Assembly (NCBI GenBank): GCA_000328365.1
Contig: KB296704.1
Coordinates: 254,685-318,684, forward strand
DNA length: 64,000 nucleotides
From: Capitella teleta
Taxonomy: Eukaryota > Annelida > Polychaeta > Capitellidae
Direction: 5' to 3'
The translations under genes and the position numbers were made by a program. The notes beneath the pieces were generated by a model. It was not told the origin of the DNA. It did no database searches and saw only the letters and a program-made list of their open reading frames with translations. Of the stretch, positions 25,808-35,510 are shown one piece after another; position 1 is the stretch's first letter; every line of letters begins with the position of its first letter.

Positions 25808-25851
25808 CGTTATGTAACCAAGGATCATCTTGAATCCTCGGTTACATAACG
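25808..25851. repeat. 18-bp inverted repeat with 8-base loop
   Basis: CGTTATGTAACCAAGGAT is followed after CATCTTGA by a reverse complement matching 17 of 18 positions. It could be a cruciform, a transcribed hairpin or a remnant of a palindromic small transposon. Confidence 0.8.
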
Positions 25852-26491
25852 GTCTCATTGGCCCCCCTGGACGAAATTTAATTATGGCCAGTGCTCCGGA
25901 TATAGAAGGCTCAGCATAACTTTGCAAATGATTCTTGCGTCAATGAGAGAGGGATATAATGAGCCGTCCCACCCTGTATGTATGGGGTGTGCGGGTTGCA
26001 GATTGAAATCTTGAATATTGAAAAACCACTCTTGAAAGTCAGCATTTCTTTGTTTCCTTGCATCATTAAATATATAAAATAGTAGATATTGCGTCAAGGA
26101 AGTGAAAACAAAATATGTTAAAGATGAAATTAAACGTAATGTTGATTTATTCTTCCTCTGAAACAAGAATCATAATGCTCAGTCTTCTAGATCCGGAGAA
26201 CTGGTTCTTTTAAGGTTTCGCCCAGGAAGACCATGAGACCGAACCGTGTCCTAGCATTTGTGCTCAGATACCGCCGCCTTTAATGAAAACATATATATTG
26301 CACGAAACTCTCTACAAGCAGAATGTCCGAATTCACAAGGGTTAGGAACTTATTGTTAGATTTGGGCCTGCGGTTATAGTGACTAGTGAGGGACTTATGA
26401 TTACGGAATTCGGAATTTGTGAGCATTTGGTCAATCGAGGCAATCGAGGAGGTAAGAAGCCAGTCCTATAGACGGAAACAGAGAAATTCGA

Positions 26492-26497
26492 TTTATT
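26492..26497 (-). terminator. Polyadenylation signal of the C-type lectin gene
   Basis: TTTATT on the plus strand reads AATAAA on the minus strand, about 48 bases after the lectin stop codon, a normal spacing for a very short 3'UTR. Confidence 0.6.
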
Positions 26498-26544
26498 CGC
26501 AACATGAATATAGAATAAAAGAAACAGAGAAACATAATATACAT

Positions 26545-28693
26545 TCAGTCTCCCAAGAGATTGACGCATGGCTTCTCACATAGCGGGTAGGGGAAGTCGT
26601 ACTCATTGGTATCAGGAACATTAGCAAACCCATATTCGCCATCAAAATTGGCCAGAACCACCGCCGTACTTTCTTTAGCCTCCATGAGGGGAAAGTAACA
26701 CTTCCGACAATATTGAGAGTCCAACTGCAACCAAGGAGAGTCCTTCATGACCTCATCAGAAGGTCTCTTCCCCCAGTACCAGTCATCTCCCCGTCTGGAC
26801 CCGCTGGTCCACCATAATTCGGCCACTGGGTGACCCTCAGGAAGACCATCGTTATGTTCTGGTTGCAAACCATCCACGTATTTGACGAGGAAATCATACG
26901 TGCTGCCATTCGTTATGGACGCTAGGGAAGCACTGTACCATCGACACATCGACTCTGCTTGGATTCGGGTGGTGCTAAAGACCAGCAGCGCCTTGTAGCA
27001 CGTGTCGCCGTTCTGGTGCCAACCACCATAAGGAAGATTAACTGCGAAAGACATGATTATATCAGTACGCGAGCAGCCAAATATGGGGTGGTCCAATTGA
27101 AGAGGTAGTCAATTGAATGAAAGAATATGGCCAACGTACACCTGTCAATCGTGAGCCCAACACAAGGAGTATTTGCGAGAACATGTATTCAAATTCTCAG
27201 CACTCCGATTTCTGTTTATTTTTTTATATCAACCTCATTTCAATTGAAACACCCCATATAACGTTCGCACTATGTATTTGATCCATCGCCATGCGTATTA
27301 CATGTGAAACTTGCTTATAGAGCATCGATAGAGTACTCCTATATATATAAGATTAAGTCTCAATTATACTATTCACTTATGGAAGGTAAATGTGAGGTGT
27401 TTACTTTCACGCGTTTGCAGACAACATGCAGCAAAGAGGAAGGCGACCGTAAAGCAAATATTACACACAGCGGATGTGAACACGCATTTCGTTCCCAGAA
27501 GAGAAGTCTGAATGGGGCAATTGGCCAATACTCATAAATATTACCTGCTTAACAAATTACTCAATTGTTTATGCTGTAATTGTGTACGTATCATCTGTTT
27601 TCTTCAGGTCAATCTACAAAATTACAAACGCTGCCATGGTAACAATACGAGCGTCGAGAACTTCATAATAATATTTCATCATCATATTAATTTGGTAATT
27701 TATTTATTATTTATCAAATGTGATAATGAAATAGCCACCAAACACTAATAGCAGCACCTCAGAAAGGGCTTTTATGTCTAAGGTCATATGCCATTTCACA
27801 ATTCTGTATGTCATTTTATCTTTTGTTCATTGTGGCTTTCCAAGATAAACTTCCTATCCCATCCTATCCTGAAGTGCTACTTGACACACGCTGTCAACTT
27901 GTTTAGTTATCAATAATATTTAATAATTATACGTGCAATCTCGATTCCCTTTATTATTTTTTTATATTTACTCATTATCAAGTGCCAACCATTCAATTAT
28001 GACAGGTATTCGGATCAAAACTGCCGATGCTCACTCGATCGCCCAGTCACGACTCCGAAAAATGCATCAACGCTCTGATGTATTGCTTTCATGATAATCT
28101 TTATAATTTTCACATTCTCGTTGACCTTGTCGTTCGGTGCAAATAGTTCACATAAACAGTTGCTCGAACATCTGCGTTTGGAAGGATACAAGTCTAAATT
28201 AAGCCTGATATTCAGCTTAATTATGGGTCACTCCTTGATACGCGACATTCAGCTTAGTAATCAGCAATCAGATTATTTATTGCAGATCCAGTATTTGACG
28301 ATATGCACTTTATTTCAGTTCATCCTGTTCACGCCAAAGCGAATTCCGATGAGCTGAAAATGAGCAGAGCTACGCTACGGCTTGGGGAGCTAGCCTAGGC
28401 CTATGAACTCATTAGCTGAGCCTATGTCCACAATATGTAAGTGATTAACATCCTCGCATTTGAGCTCTTTTACCGCCGCGTGTAAGCGGAGCCATGAGTT
28501 TTACATCCATAAATGCAATTTAATACACGCCCTAACTATATTTAACTTCTACCCTAACGTAAATCTGAATACACGAATACAGAACTGCATACTATAAATA
28601 CACATTCAGACTTTCGCAGTACTTACCCGAAGCACTTCCGGTTAGAGAAATCACCGTTGAAAAGATCAGTACCACTCCGTGACTGAGGCCCAT
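26545..28693 (-). CDS. Secreted single-domain C-type lectin-like protein
   Basis: Two exons: 28693-28627 (22 codons plus 1 nt, donor GTAAGT) and 27041-26545 (acceptor TTTCGCAG), joined in phase 1 to give about 187 residues. Exon 1 encodes a signal peptide (MGLSHGVVLIFSTVISLTGS). Exon 2 is one C-type lectin-like domain: GDTCYKAL, the first helix with AESMCRWYSASLASI, a WW core (ELWWTSGS), WLQLDSQYC and the closing PLCEKP cysteine. The EPN/QPD and WND calcium and sugar motifs of mannose or galactose binders are not visible, so ligand and calcium dependence are open. Such small secreted lectins act in innate recognition or as matrix proteins. Two N-X-S/T sites are not obvious. The gene stands alone, flanked by repeat-rich DNA; intron 27042-28626 contains no other gene. 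A missed small exon cannot be excluded, but the phase match argues against one. Confidence 0.85.
27630..27643. promoter_or_regulatory. X-box-like word in lectin intron
   Basis: GCTGCCATGGTAAC is one base from a perfect X-box half pair. It is listed for the set discussed in findings. Confidence 0.35.
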
Positions 28694-28966
28694 GATGTCG
28701 GTGATAGAACGTGCGGCAGCTAAGCCTCGGAATTATATGGAGGTTGTTTGCGCCTCGGGCGAGTGCGTTGGTGTGGGGGATAGTTGATGGTCATGCTGCT
28801 TGCCTCGTCAGAATATATTATAATTATTATGCAACTGGTATCATAATGATCGCAGGTGGAACTGTGAGGCGTAATATTACCGTGGGGCAAGGAGGTCGAT
28901 CGATGTAAGGATATATTTCCCAGACATTTACAGTTGATACTTATAATATTATGGAAGGCATGGCCT
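28694..28966. other. Region immediately upstream of the lectin gene
   Basis: Probable promoter region of the lectin by position; no TATA box or distinctive element is evident. Confidence 0.4.
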
Positions 28967-29041
28967 GGTGTCGCTCGGTGGGAATCGAACCCTGGCGAAG
29001 CGCAAGAGAGTCGGATGCTTTACTAACTGAGCAAATACGCG
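28967..29041 (-). repeat. tRNA-like sequence, probable SINE head or tRNA pseudogene
   Basis: On the minus strand there is a box A-like TTGCTCAGTTAGTAAAGCA and, about 40 bases on, a box B-like GGTTCGATTCC inside a good T-arm (GGG TTCGATT CCC). The anticodon arm does not fold properly and there is no matched acceptor stem. I therefore read it as the RNA polymerase III promoter end of a SINE or a tRNA pseudogene rather than a working tRNA. Confidence 0.6.
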
Positions 29042-29363
29042 CAATTAACTCATAATTGGAAAATTAAAAGAATTAAGATGCAGATATATTAATCAAAACA
29101 GGACACGTGTATTTCAATGCTTAATCTCTCAACACATGCACTCGTATTCTATGTGTTACATTTCACCAAGGACGCGAGTGGTTAATTATAGCATTTGATG
29201 CTGGACTAAACGATGAATTGTTACCGGAACCAACACTCGGAATTATATTCCAAGGTTCCTGTTTTGATCATTCGGCTTGTGGAGATCGAGGTCAATGACC
29301 CGTCCGCCTGCGGAGATCTAACTGTGGCGTTGAATCCAATGGCGCCGATCACACGATAAACAA

Positions 29364-29489
29364 GCGCGTTATGATTACAGAAGAAAGTGCGTTATGATTA
29401 TAGAAGAAAGTGCGTTATGATTACAGAAGAAAGTGCGTTATGGTTACAGAAGAAAGTGCGTTATGATTTATATATAAAGTGCGTTGTGA
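29364..29489. repeat. Minisatellite with 23-base unit built on GCGTTATGA
   Basis: About five tandem copies of GCGTTATGATTACAGAAGAA followed by AGT, diverging in the last copy, where it becomes TTATATATAAAGTGCG. The core word also occurs singly at several other places in the window. Confidence 0.9.
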
Positions 29490-29505
29490 GTCAGTAGAAC
29501 CACGC

Positions 29506-29700
29506 ACTGCAGAACAGGAAATTTCTGCGGACTGCAAATTTCGCGGTTTTATGGCTGAGGCCTCTATTCGCGGTCAAGCGTAGGGTCATATTGTATAAGT
29601 TCACAAAGAAAGATTTCGTGGGAATCTGATTTTCGCGCTCGATCGGGACAACTAATACAGCGAAAATTTCAGGCGGCGCGAAAATTTCCTGTTCTACAGT
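29506..29700. mobile_element. Short inverted-repeat element (MITE), 195 bp
   Basis: The left end ACTGCAGAACAGGAAATTT and the reverse complement of the right end, ACTGTAGAACAGGAAATTT, match at 18 of 19 positions and continue into GCG-rich, partly complementary inner sequence. There is no coding capacity. The superfamily is not decided because target duplications are not clear. It abuts the minisatellite on its left. Confidence 0.7.
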
Positions 29701-29970
29701 AAACAATACGCTGCGTTTCTGTTCAAGTCTTACATAATTCGTTCCCTTCTGTACCATGAAATGTGTTTTAATAACAGTTCATTCAATTTGACTTAAAGCG
29801 CCATCACGATTAGAATTTATCTCAAATTCTCAGATTCTGGATACCAAACCAATCAAGGCGAAGAAATTAATTTCATAATAATGAAACCTAACAGAACTTT
29901 CCCTTTATTTCACTTCCATTGTAAACAGTGAATTCATTTCCTGTTCAGAATTCTCTGCCAACAGTGCAAT

Positions 29971-30279
29971 TTAGACAGACATCAGAAATGACTTGAGACC
30001 TGAGCCTCCCCCCGTGCTGCTGGGGTCCTCACTCTGATCCTCGTAGCGTTTTTGCAGCGAGTTAAAAAAATTCGTTTTCCTCGCTTTCCTGTTCTTCGCT
30101 TGGGAGGAGGCGTTTGCAGAATTGGCGACGTTGGGAGGAATTTTCTTGCTGAGGGAAGAAGCAAGACCACACGGTTTGTCTCTGACTTCACTGAGAAGAA
30201 TCTCAGCGGAATTGACTTGTTTGTTTTTCTTCTTTTTCTTCTTCTTTTTCTTGCTTGTTTCTTGGTGACTGGAGATCAA
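29971..30279 (-). CDS. Lysine-rich open frame, possible C-terminal exon of an unrecognised gene
   Basis: A 102-codon minus-strand frame has a run of nine or more lysines near its start and a hydrophilic, protein-like end (NFFNSLQKRYEDQ...). A possible acceptor (GATCTCCAG) lies at its start. An alternative frame over the same bases is also open for 69 codons, which weakens the case. It could be the last exon of the gene that begins at 31687, but phases do not settle this. No family is recognised. Confidence 0.25.
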   Translation of the reverse strand: MISSHQETSKKKKKKKKKNKQVNSAEILLSEVRDKPCGLASSLSKKIPPNVANSANASSQAKNRKARKTNFFNSLQKRYEDQSEDPSSTGGGSGLKSFLMSV

Positions 30280-30999
30280 GTGTTGATTGTCAGGTGTTAA
30301 TGATGCGTTTATTTACCTGGACTTAATGGACGTTGATTCGGCAGCATCTGAAATTGACACAGTTTCATCGTGGACGCCGTTGGGGTCGTAGTGAAAAAGA
30401 GAAAAACCCACCTGTCGTTCCTTTGGACGGCTTTCGTCGTAGGACGCACAACAACCTTGTTTCAGCCCCAAGTTCCTGTGAAGAATACTGTGAATTCTGC
30501 AACAAGAGATTGAAAGGAACTCACATGATATATCTTGCCATTGGAGGGTTCAAGGCATGGTAAATCTGTCCTGCTTCCAGAAGGAAATTCGTCTGAAGGT
30601 CAGCATCCAATTCCTCCATTCTGATTGACCTGTGATATGATAAGAGTATTGAGGCACTTTGAGAGAGAGGACATTACAATCAAAATTTCTTCTGAGAAAT
30701 GTCATTCAAAACGAGTGCCAATGTTTGACCTAATATGGAATATGTGTAAATGAATGAGCGTGCGATCAAAATTCTGCTCAAAATGTGGAATTCATTCTGT
30801 TTATTCTGTTCTATGACATTTACAGAAAAACCTCAATGTGTCGAAGTTCGTGGGGTTAGCTCAAAGTCTGGATGATGATTGATGTCACGATGGCACAGGT
30901 TAGAGACGGAAGTCAAAGGGTATTGCTCACAATAGATCTGGCAAACACTGAAATAAGTCACTCTCTGTAGAACAATTAATTCATTTTATAATGATTATT

Positions 31000-31254
31000 T
31001 CATAATTTAATCAATCTATCTGCACCGGCACAGTCATTGCCTTTCAGTTCTCGAATCTTCTTTGCCATGTTGGCTATGGTTGCATCTCTTCTTGCGATTG
31101 TTTCATTTAGCCTTTTTAGAGGCCGAAACTTCTGTCTCAGCTCCCTTACCTTTTGCGCGCTGCTTCTTCGCTCCTCATTCCTCTGGCGATTATACCGGCG
31201 CAGTCTGCTGAGTAGGTTCTTGCAGTTGACACATTTACCTATCTGGCCGTGTTT
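31000..31254 (-). CDS. Cys-x2-Cys plus coiled-coil frame, unrecognised
   Basis: An 84-codon minus-strand frame without an early Met reads GKCVNCKNLLSRLRRYN, then a long charged amphipathic helix rich in Arg/Lys/Glu with heptad spacing (VRELRQKFRPLKRL...), and closes with a stop. It begins inside the end of the larger frame at 31239-31687 but in another phase, so either splicing joins them in a way I cannot resolve or one is decayed. The composition is clearly protein-like. The function is unknown; short Cys pairs before coiled coils occur in both host DNA-binding proteins and transposon proteins. Confidence 0.4.
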   Translation of the reverse strand, partial: KHGQIGKCVNCKNLLSRLRRYNRQRNEERRSSAQKVRELRQKFRPLKRLNETIARRDATIANMAKKIRELKGNDCAGADRLIKL

Positions 31255-31687
31255 TCAGAGGCGACAAAGGCACAGGTGAAAGTGCAGCAGTTGGGCTTTC
31301 AGTAACCAGAGCAGATTCAACTCGGGGGCGTTGCTGAACAGAATAATCAAATTCTAAGGCACAGGCATCAACCAGCTTGAGCTTCAGAAACTCCCGACAA
31401 TCAGCGTATGATGTGTTCTTGTTGATGGAAAACCTCACTAATCTGTCAATGCATTGTTTGATGCACAGCATGGGAATGTCCGTCAAAAATCCCAAATGGT
31501 GAAAGGCTTTAGCGGTCAATGTCGGACTTCTTTCGTTCGTTACGAAAAGGTATAAGGCGTGACCATTAAGTATCTTCTGATCAGGGGTTGGAGGAGTGGC
31601 ATAATTTTCTGTCAGGTACAGCCTTGCCACTCCAGGTTTGGTTGGTGGCGTTGGCTGAAAACGCCGCTTCTTTTTGGGAGGCATCAA
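31239..31687 (-). CDS. Unrecognised basic protein, first exon
   Basis: The minus-strand frame starts MMPPKKKRRFQPTPP, which is a strong basic nuclear-localisation-like motif. It continues through a folded-looking segment of about 100 residues containing two cysteines (PMLCIKQCIDRLVRFSI) and ends in a Ser/Pro-rich tail. A near-perfect donor (AG|GTAAAT) sits at 31239/31238, four bases before an in-frame stop, suggesting a spliced gene continuing to lower coordinates. I do not recognise a family. It lies among mobile elements, so an origin from a DNA transposon or a domesticated one is possible. Confidence 0.4.
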
Positions 31688-33169
31688 GTATCCTTATCAG
31701 TGAGTATGTTATAAGTAAGTGTACTAACTTACTAAGTAGTAAGTAGTATGATCAAGTTGAACCATATTATCGCTCATAGATAACGGAACGTAATTTCCAC
31801 AGGAAGTACAAATTCAACTTGCAATCACAATCCTTAGTTTACGTACAATTCTTTCGGTCTCAGGGCAGAAATAATGTCAACATTAACTGCGTTTAAATGA
31901 ATAAATATGTGTGAATTAGCTAGATAGTCGTTCGGCCGGGAGGGATTGCGCAGCAGACGCCGGAAACCTAAATAATCGATAGATAGCATTGGATACAGTA
32001 TTTCAAGTGACATACTTTTTTTATGTTTTAAAACAGGGGCGTGTTTTTCTTTCCGAACCGTACTCTGGTTCAGGTTACTTTTTATAGGACCGAGTTCAAC
32101 TGTGGTCGCGTAACCAGATTCAGAATACTCTCAGAACATACGAGGCTTGGTTATGTTTATCTTGTCAACAATGCTGTAACATAAAAAAAAAACTCCGCTT
32201 AACATGGGTTTTCCCTGGAAAATGATCGGAAATCGCTCTTGTGAAAGTTCTTTTCACAAATAAAATTATAAATATATATCTTGTCACGCATTGTCTAACG
32301 AGCAGACGACGCCATAGCACCAGTCGGAGCGGCCAACTGAGTGTTACACAATGTCTTGTCACGCCAAAAAGCAGCAACTTAAAAATTTACAGAATATAGA
32401 GACGCAATCATCATAAATATGTTGTGAAAATTTAAAGACAATATCGCGTATAATCATGTATGAGACAGCTGCAAAATATAAGGCTGGCTTTATATTTCAA
32501 GCTTGCTTCAAATCATAAGCTAAGTTAAAAAGAGATCATCTACAGAACCCCACTTCCGTCGTAAACAGTGGGCCATTTGACAACTCATCAAAGCAAGTGT
32601 AGTTTTTGTTTTTCAAATTTGAAGTCAAGAAAAATTTATTTTTCTGTGTTTTGACAGCCTAGATTGACATCCGGTTTCTCAGAAAATTATTTGCAGAAAT
32701 TTGAATGCTGAATGCTAAGTGAATTTGAATGCTGTTTACCAGTGTTTTTGGAAATGTTGTTTGCCGGTATATAACTCATATTTCCAACTATTTCTTTGCA
32801 TACAATTACACAATACAGGTCATTATTTATGAACTCTATATAGCCTAATCTCCGATACTTCATTGTGAAGACTATGAATGAAACTCCAATTAATATTAAG
32901 GATGCACGAAATTTAAAATTTGTCAAAAGCCGGAATGGTAGTTAGTTCCGGGAAGATTATTCAGGCCGGAACCAGACCGAAACCAGATCGGAACCTGGAA
33001 CAAGAACCTGGAACAAGAACCTCATCGAAGAAAATAAATGCTTGTAGTCAAAACGCCATTCATCAAATTCATATGTAAGCTAATAACTGACTTGAATGAA
33101 GTAGCATCCATAGATATGTTTCATACATTTTTTATGAAGTATTTAAATTATTGTTGATTTTATTTTGAT
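31688..33169. other. Gene-free AT-rich interval
   Basis: No supportable gene. A 26-base word starting GCATTGTCTAAC at 32289 recurs with a few changes at 36154, suggesting fragments of one dispersed repeat. Confidence 0.5.
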
Positions 33170-33530
33170 ATTTTGTTTATATTGATTGCAAGGAAAACCA
33201 ACATTTCCACATTAGCGAGGGTAAGGCGGGATCTTTTGTCATCCACCATGCTGCCAGCAATATAGAAGCTTCACTTGCTGTTGACGCTGCTGGGTGGAGT
33301 GCACAGGTAGCAGCGTGCTTGCGCAGCTAGCCCCGGTAACCTGTTAGCATTGGTGCCCCACCACAGAAAAGGGTCGCTGTTCCTGTCTGAGAGGAGCTCT
33401 CAGAGAAATACCCTCAGCTCTGTGGCAATGGAGCAGGAGAAGCCTTCATCAGTAGTACATTCATTGACGGAATCAAAGGCCTCCCACAGGCTGGTTGTGG
33501 CCTTTGAGCAGGCACGCTTAGTAGGTATTG
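33170..33530 (-). pseudogene. Decayed hAT (ZBED-like) transposase C-terminus
   Basis: Minus-strand translation gives SIATELRVFL, stop, ELLSDRNSDPFLWW, then NRLPGLAAQARCYLC, then FYIAGSMVDDKRSRLTLANV and EMLVFLAININ. This order matches the hAT dimerisation domain (acidic Leu-rich helix, DP..WW, RFP.LA..A..YL, FS.AG..V...R..L...NV..L.FL). In-frame stops and a missing catalytic N-terminus show it is dead. The higher-coordinate side is broken by a 10-bp tandem repeat. Terminal inverted repeats were not found. Confidence 0.75.
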
Positions 33531-33591
33531 GCTGTGCATGGTTGTGCATGGCTGTACATGGCTGTGCATGGCCGTGCATGGCTGTGCATGT
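33531..33591. repeat. Tandem repeat, 10-bp unit GCTGTGCATG
   Basis: About six copies of GCTGTGCATG with single-base changes, lying at the broken edge of the hAT relic. It creates spurious Cys/Met/His-rich frames on both strands. Confidence 0.9.
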
Positions 33592-34660
33592 CTGGGCCCA
33601 TGGATCACGTTTTCTTACATGGCTGCTAATTGATTTAACGTTCATCTATATAGGTTGTTTAAAGCAGCCTTATAAAGTCTAAATCTTTGTTTGTACACTT
33701 CCAAAGCATGGTTGCTGATAGTATACATTGTAGTGCACTGCATCTTATGGCATAATAGGCTTATAATCTTCAATCAAGAAGTTGGGGAAAAAAATTCTTG
33801 TGCTGAAAAGGAGTTCAACTGTGAAATCGACAAGCAGCGAGCAATCTGGGTACAACATGCCTTTTATAACAGATGCCTGTAACAGATAAAGCGATATATC
33901 AGCACAGAGCTTGCTGCTATAAATAGTATAAAATACCTTGAAGCTGGTGGGCGTGTACATAAATTAATCAATTTCTGGTTTGAAAAAGGTCGGATGCACG
34001 TTTAATTGGGAGGGTGCCTATATCCAAGACAACATAGTATGCAGTATATTTCAACAATAGAAAGAATCCTGAGTTGTTTGCTTTCAAAATGCTACGCCCA
34101 TCTCTGTGCCAAAATTGCGTCAAAATTGGTGGTCATATCAATTTCAATGCTGAGCAGGCGAGTTGTGCATATGATCTGTGGGGTGTGCATTTTGTTTAAA
34201 AATGAAATGAATATTGTGGAAGGTCAATGACTCTTCACTATTTATGCAGATATGCTGCTTGAGACCCTAAAGAGTTATGGGCTGGGATGCCATGTGGGAC
34301 AGACATTAACTAGTGCTCTGGCATACACAGACGATGTGGCTCTCTTTGCTCCCACTCGCTCAACGCTGAAAAGCATCTGACCATTGCAGAGAGCGTAGGC
34401 TCCAAACTGCACATCAAATTCAACCCAGAAAAGTCTCAGCTGCTCTTGTTCAATCTCGACAAGCACAGAGAGGTCTCTTCTGTGTACCTCAGTGGCGGCT
34501 TTGTGTCACAGATCACGGAGACAATCCAATTGGGTCATTTGATCAGTCTTGACAACAAACTGCCACCAAATCTCTCGACCAAAGATCTCATGAGACACAC
34601 CAACATCCTGGCATTGAGATTTGGGCACAGCAGTCTCAAAGTGAAATATTGCTTTCTTAG

Positions 34661-34663
34661 GGC

Positions 34664-34723
<60 letters not shown>

Positions 34724-35053
34724 TTGGGGTTTTACGGCTCCACCCAAATAATTCAGATGATACGGGCGCCAGAACAGAAGGCCCGGGACCGAGGTTTCCC
34801 CCTACTCTTATCAATAAATCCCAAGGGTTCTTTATCCAGCCCACCACAATAGACAGTAGTACACAGCGTCTGGCCTTGTTACACAGTTGGGCAACACTGC
34901 AGAGTCACCGAAGAATTACAATTTATAACGGATTACAATTATAATTCACAATCATAACGCCAGTGGCCTGATCGGGTCTCAAACCCGAGACCTCGACCCC
35001 CAAGGTCGGCATAGGATTCCAGACAGCAGTTTAACCCACTGTGCTATTCAGCC
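34661..35053 (-). mobile_element. tRNA-derived SINE with (CA)n tail, inserted in the LINE
   Basis: Read on the minus strand it starts GGCTGAATAGCACAGTGGGT (box A), has GGTTTGAGACC (box B) and ends in a CA-repeat tail. It is flanked by a 7-bp direct repeat TTCTTAG (34654-34660 and 35054-35060), and removing it restores continuous LINE sequence. Length is 393 bp including the tail, so it looks full length. Its body carries GCCAGTGGC and CCCGGGCC words that could be diagnostic of a family. Confidence 0.85.
34665..34722. repeat. (GT)n microsatellite, the SINE tail
   Basis: An uninterrupted GT run of 29 units; on the SINE's own strand it is the (CA)n tail. Confidence 0.95.
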
Positions 35054-35510
35054 TTCTTAGCGCTCACTGCATGTTGGCATACGGGTCAAGCCTATGAGAC
35101 CTGCAGGATGCAGCGCCTTACGTCTGTGCGTGGAGAAAATTCCTGAGAAGATTGTTTCACATCCACGTACCACTCATTGCCACCTGCTGCCCCATTTTGT
35201 GCATGACTTTTACCCTGATTACCAGATTCACCAAAGGTCAATGCATTTTGTTTCTGCATGCTCCACATTGGAGAAGGCTACTGTCCAGCATTGTTTAAAG
35301 TAATCATCCTTGGCAGCAGGTCTGCAGTGAGTTAACGATCATATGTGCCAAGTATGATCTCAATATAGAGAACCTGCCCACCTCTCTCAAGAAACCGATT
35401 GCTGAGCCTAATCCAACAGCAGCAACTTTGTGTGATTATATGCGATTCAGAGAAGAGACTGGGGAATTTAATTTAGGCTGTATTATTAAGCATCTGGCCA
35501 CATGTTAACT

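Larger units (their letters stand above)
24473..26490. other. Intergenic between SALL and the C-type lectin
   Basis: AT-rich with no supportable gene. It holds a poly-T run (24715-24741), an X-box-like palindrome (25258), two isolated GTGCGTTATGA words (25336, 25421) and a strong hairpin (25808-25851), each listed elsewhere. Confidence 0.6.
34230..35510 (+). mobile_element. LINE reverse-transcriptase fragment, interrupted by a SINE
   Basis: Plus-strand translation shows SALAYTDDVALFAPTRSTL, the polymerase catalytic box with Y-T-D-D in place of Y/F-A-D-D. The following segments KLHIKFNPEKSQLLLF, ETIQLGHLISLDNKLP and KVKYCFL run up to the SINE, and the frame resumes beyond it with AHCMLAYGSSL and a C-terminal WRKFLRRLFHIHV block. 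Several stops and frame changes show it is inactive; the N-terminal endonuclease is absent, as expected of a 5'-truncated copy. The clade is not resolved. Confidence 0.8.

Noticed and set aside
28967-29041. A working tRNA gene on the minus strand
   Set aside because: Box A and B are present, but the acceptor and anticodon stems do not pair.
33350-33682. Cys/His/Met-rich small protein
   Set aside because: It is produced by the 10-bp tandem repeat GCTGTGCATG and overlaps the hAT relic on the other strand.
34446-34944. Val/Cys- and Thr/His-repeat proteins across the GT run
   Set aside because: These are translations of the (GT)n microsatellite on either strand.
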